Position numbers and translations under genes: made by a program | Notes under the pieces: generated by a model | Told to the model about the DNA's origin: nothing | The model's database searches: none | What the model saw: only the letters and a program-made list of their open reading frames with translations | Source: UA16 sp905478895 | GTDB taxonomy: Bacteria; Bacteroidota; Bacteroidia; Flavobacteriales_D; Sanyastnellaceae | Length of the DNA: 64,000 nucleotides | Reading direction: 5' to 3' | Assembly: GCA_943788495.1 (NCBI GenBank) | Contig: CALSQO010000001.1 | Location: forward strand, 1,426,001 to 1,490,000 | Shown here: one piece after another, positions 63,059 through 64,000 of the stretch | How the letters are laid out: every line of letters starts with the position of its first letter | Numbering within the stretch: the stretch's first letter is position 1

Positions 63059-64000
63059 ATGCGAACAGCATACACCACTTTCACTTTGGCCGCAATTCTC
63101 TTCATGGGAACCGGCGCTTTTGCCCAAACTGGCGTTACCCTGGTGACGGGCCCTACTAGCTTTACCGGAGCATCCAATTTGGAAGACGGAATTCAGGTAG
63201 GATCGTCCGGTTTGTACGCCACACAAGTTGCACTCATCACAGACGTGTTGCCCTTTTTGTCTGCTGACGCTCAAATGAATTGGGGCGCCTTGGGATTGAC
63301 CTCTTCTGACCGCCAACAGGAAATTTCTGAGTGGTATGGAATCGGAGCTGGATTGCGATTGCACAAGCCCTACGCCAAGGATCAATTTCTACAGCCTTGG
63401 ATTGGTTTGGGAGTTTCGTTGATGCAACAAAGTAATTTGTCAGATCTAACAGACGCAGATGGCACTGCCTACTTCTACTGGTCCAATGGCCAGGTCTATG
63501 ATATGCCGGAAGACGCGGAGAATGCAAATGTTCTCGCTTCGACTTTGGCTCCTGACCATGCGCATGAGACCCAAACTGCGTCGGTTCGATCCCTCGCAAT
63601 TCCGATTCAAATGGGCCTGAACATGAACCTTTCTCCTCGCATTTACGCCAGTGCATCGTTTGCAGTTTTGGCTGGAAAGGAAGCAAGTTTGGACCCGCGT
63701 CCAGGTTACAATGACATGATCACAACGGCCCAAGCCGGTCTGGGAATTCGAATTGGAAAAGCTTATGGCGAGCCACGTGTTGAGTACCCCGAAGAATGGT
63801 TACTTATTGGGGATGACGCTGACCAGGATGGCATCATGGACAAACGAGACCGTTGCCCGGGAACGCCGGAAAACGCTCCGATTGACAAACGTGGATGCCC
63901 CACCGATGTGGACAAAGACGGCATTGCTGATTACTTGGATTTGGAACCAAACTCTGCACATCGTCGGGTCAATGCTCAAGGGGTGGCCTTGAGCGAAGAG
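63059..64000 (+). CDS. Outer membrane beta-barrel with thrombospondin type-3 repeats (OmpA-like), N-terminal part
   Basis: Open from ATG 63059 to the window edge (314 codons, no stop). Sec signal (TLAAILFMGTGAFAQ). Residues ~20-235 are an 8-stranded-type barrel (LQPWIGLGVSLMQQSNLS, MGLNMNLSPRIYASASFAVL, AQAGLGIRIGKAYG). Then calcium-binding thrombospondin type-3 repeats begin: DDADQDGIMDKRDRCPGT and VDKDGIADYLDLEPN. In Bacteroidota this order is normally followed by an OmpA peptidoglycan-binding domain, which would lie beyond the window. Confidence 0.8.
   Translation, partial: MRTAYTTFTLAAILFMGTGAFAQTGVTLVTGPTSFTGASNLEDGIQVGSSGLYATQVALITDVLPFLSADAQMNWGALGLTSSDRQQEISEWYGIGAGLRLHKPYAKDQFLQPWIGLGVSLMQQSNLSDLTDADGTAYFYWSNGQVYDMPEDAENANVLASTLAPDHAHETQTASVRSLAIPIQMGLNMNLSPRIYASASFAVLAGKEASLDPRPGYNDMITTAQAGLGIRIGKAYGEPRVEYPEEWLLIGDDADQDGIMDKRDRCPGTPENAPIDKRGCPTDVDKDGIADYLDLEPNSAHRRVNAQGVALSEE

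Overview
The window is a chromosomal segment from a Bacteroidota bacterium, most likely a marine Flavobacteriales-type organism (family not resolvable here). The grounds are several secreted proteins with type IX secretion (T9SS) C-terminal domains of both A and B type, PKD/gliding-type mega-proteins, a FISUMP-domain lipoprotein-like protein, a Y_Y_Y-domain sensor regulator, DUF6249, DUF2490 and KTSC-domain proteins, and promoter -7 boxes of the form TAnnTTTG. G+C looks close to half by eye, except for an AT-richer island around 46.6-49.8 kb.

Left part (0-24 kb): a partial lipoprotein gene; a membrane-tethered LuxR-type regulator overlapping a lipoprotein GH2 beta-mannosidase (a small glycan sensing and degradation operon); a stand-alone GreA/GreB-like protein; a divergent pair of T9SS type-B cargo proteins (a 2.2k-residue PKD/Ig-like surface protein and a glycine-rich 939-residue protein); a YdbS/YdbT PH-domain membrane pair; a SulP anion transporter behind a small single-pass membrane protein; an unusual cysteine-dioxygenase-like cupin fused to a methyltransferase; and a lipoprotein class-I glutamine amidotransferase-like protein.

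Middle part (24-44 kb): mostly housekeeping and envelope genes. These are an FMN reductase, a DEAD-box RNA helicase, a GapN-type aldehyde dehydrogenase, a two-gene YeeE/YedE sulfur-transport pair, a split multicopper oxidase, RlmF divergent from a pterin carbinolamine dehydratase, a GT39-like membrane glycosyltransferase, a secreted EEP-family nuclease, a DUF6249/XRE pair with a probable operator, a J-domain/KTSC fusion, a membrane metal-dependent hydrolase and an Omp85-type barrel.

Right part (44-64 kb): an orphan P27-type terminase small subunit, a LamG/FISUMP secreted protein, and then the most unusual stretch. Two AT-rich units, each with one surface-polysaccharide-type gene (acyltransferase; glycosyltransferase-like), lie in tandem directly against the 3' end of the tmRNA gene. 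Each begins with a 16-bp copy of the tmRNA 3' end followed by a shared 235-239 bp repeat. Beyond tmRNA come a T9SS type-B protein gene broken by five same-direction frameshifts inside about 260 bp, a BNR/VPS10-like secreted protein, a saccharopine-dehydrogenase-like enzyme, a TonB-like protein coupled to a TPR/coiled-coil scaffold, a FAD oxidoreductase, and the start of an outer-membrane barrel with thrombospondin type-3 repeats.

Three genes (near 26.4, 47.6 and 52.1-52.3 kb) need frame changes to be read as whole proteins. These may be real lesions or sequence errors. No CRISPR array, rRNA or tRNA was seen; tmRNA is the only RNA gene recognised.
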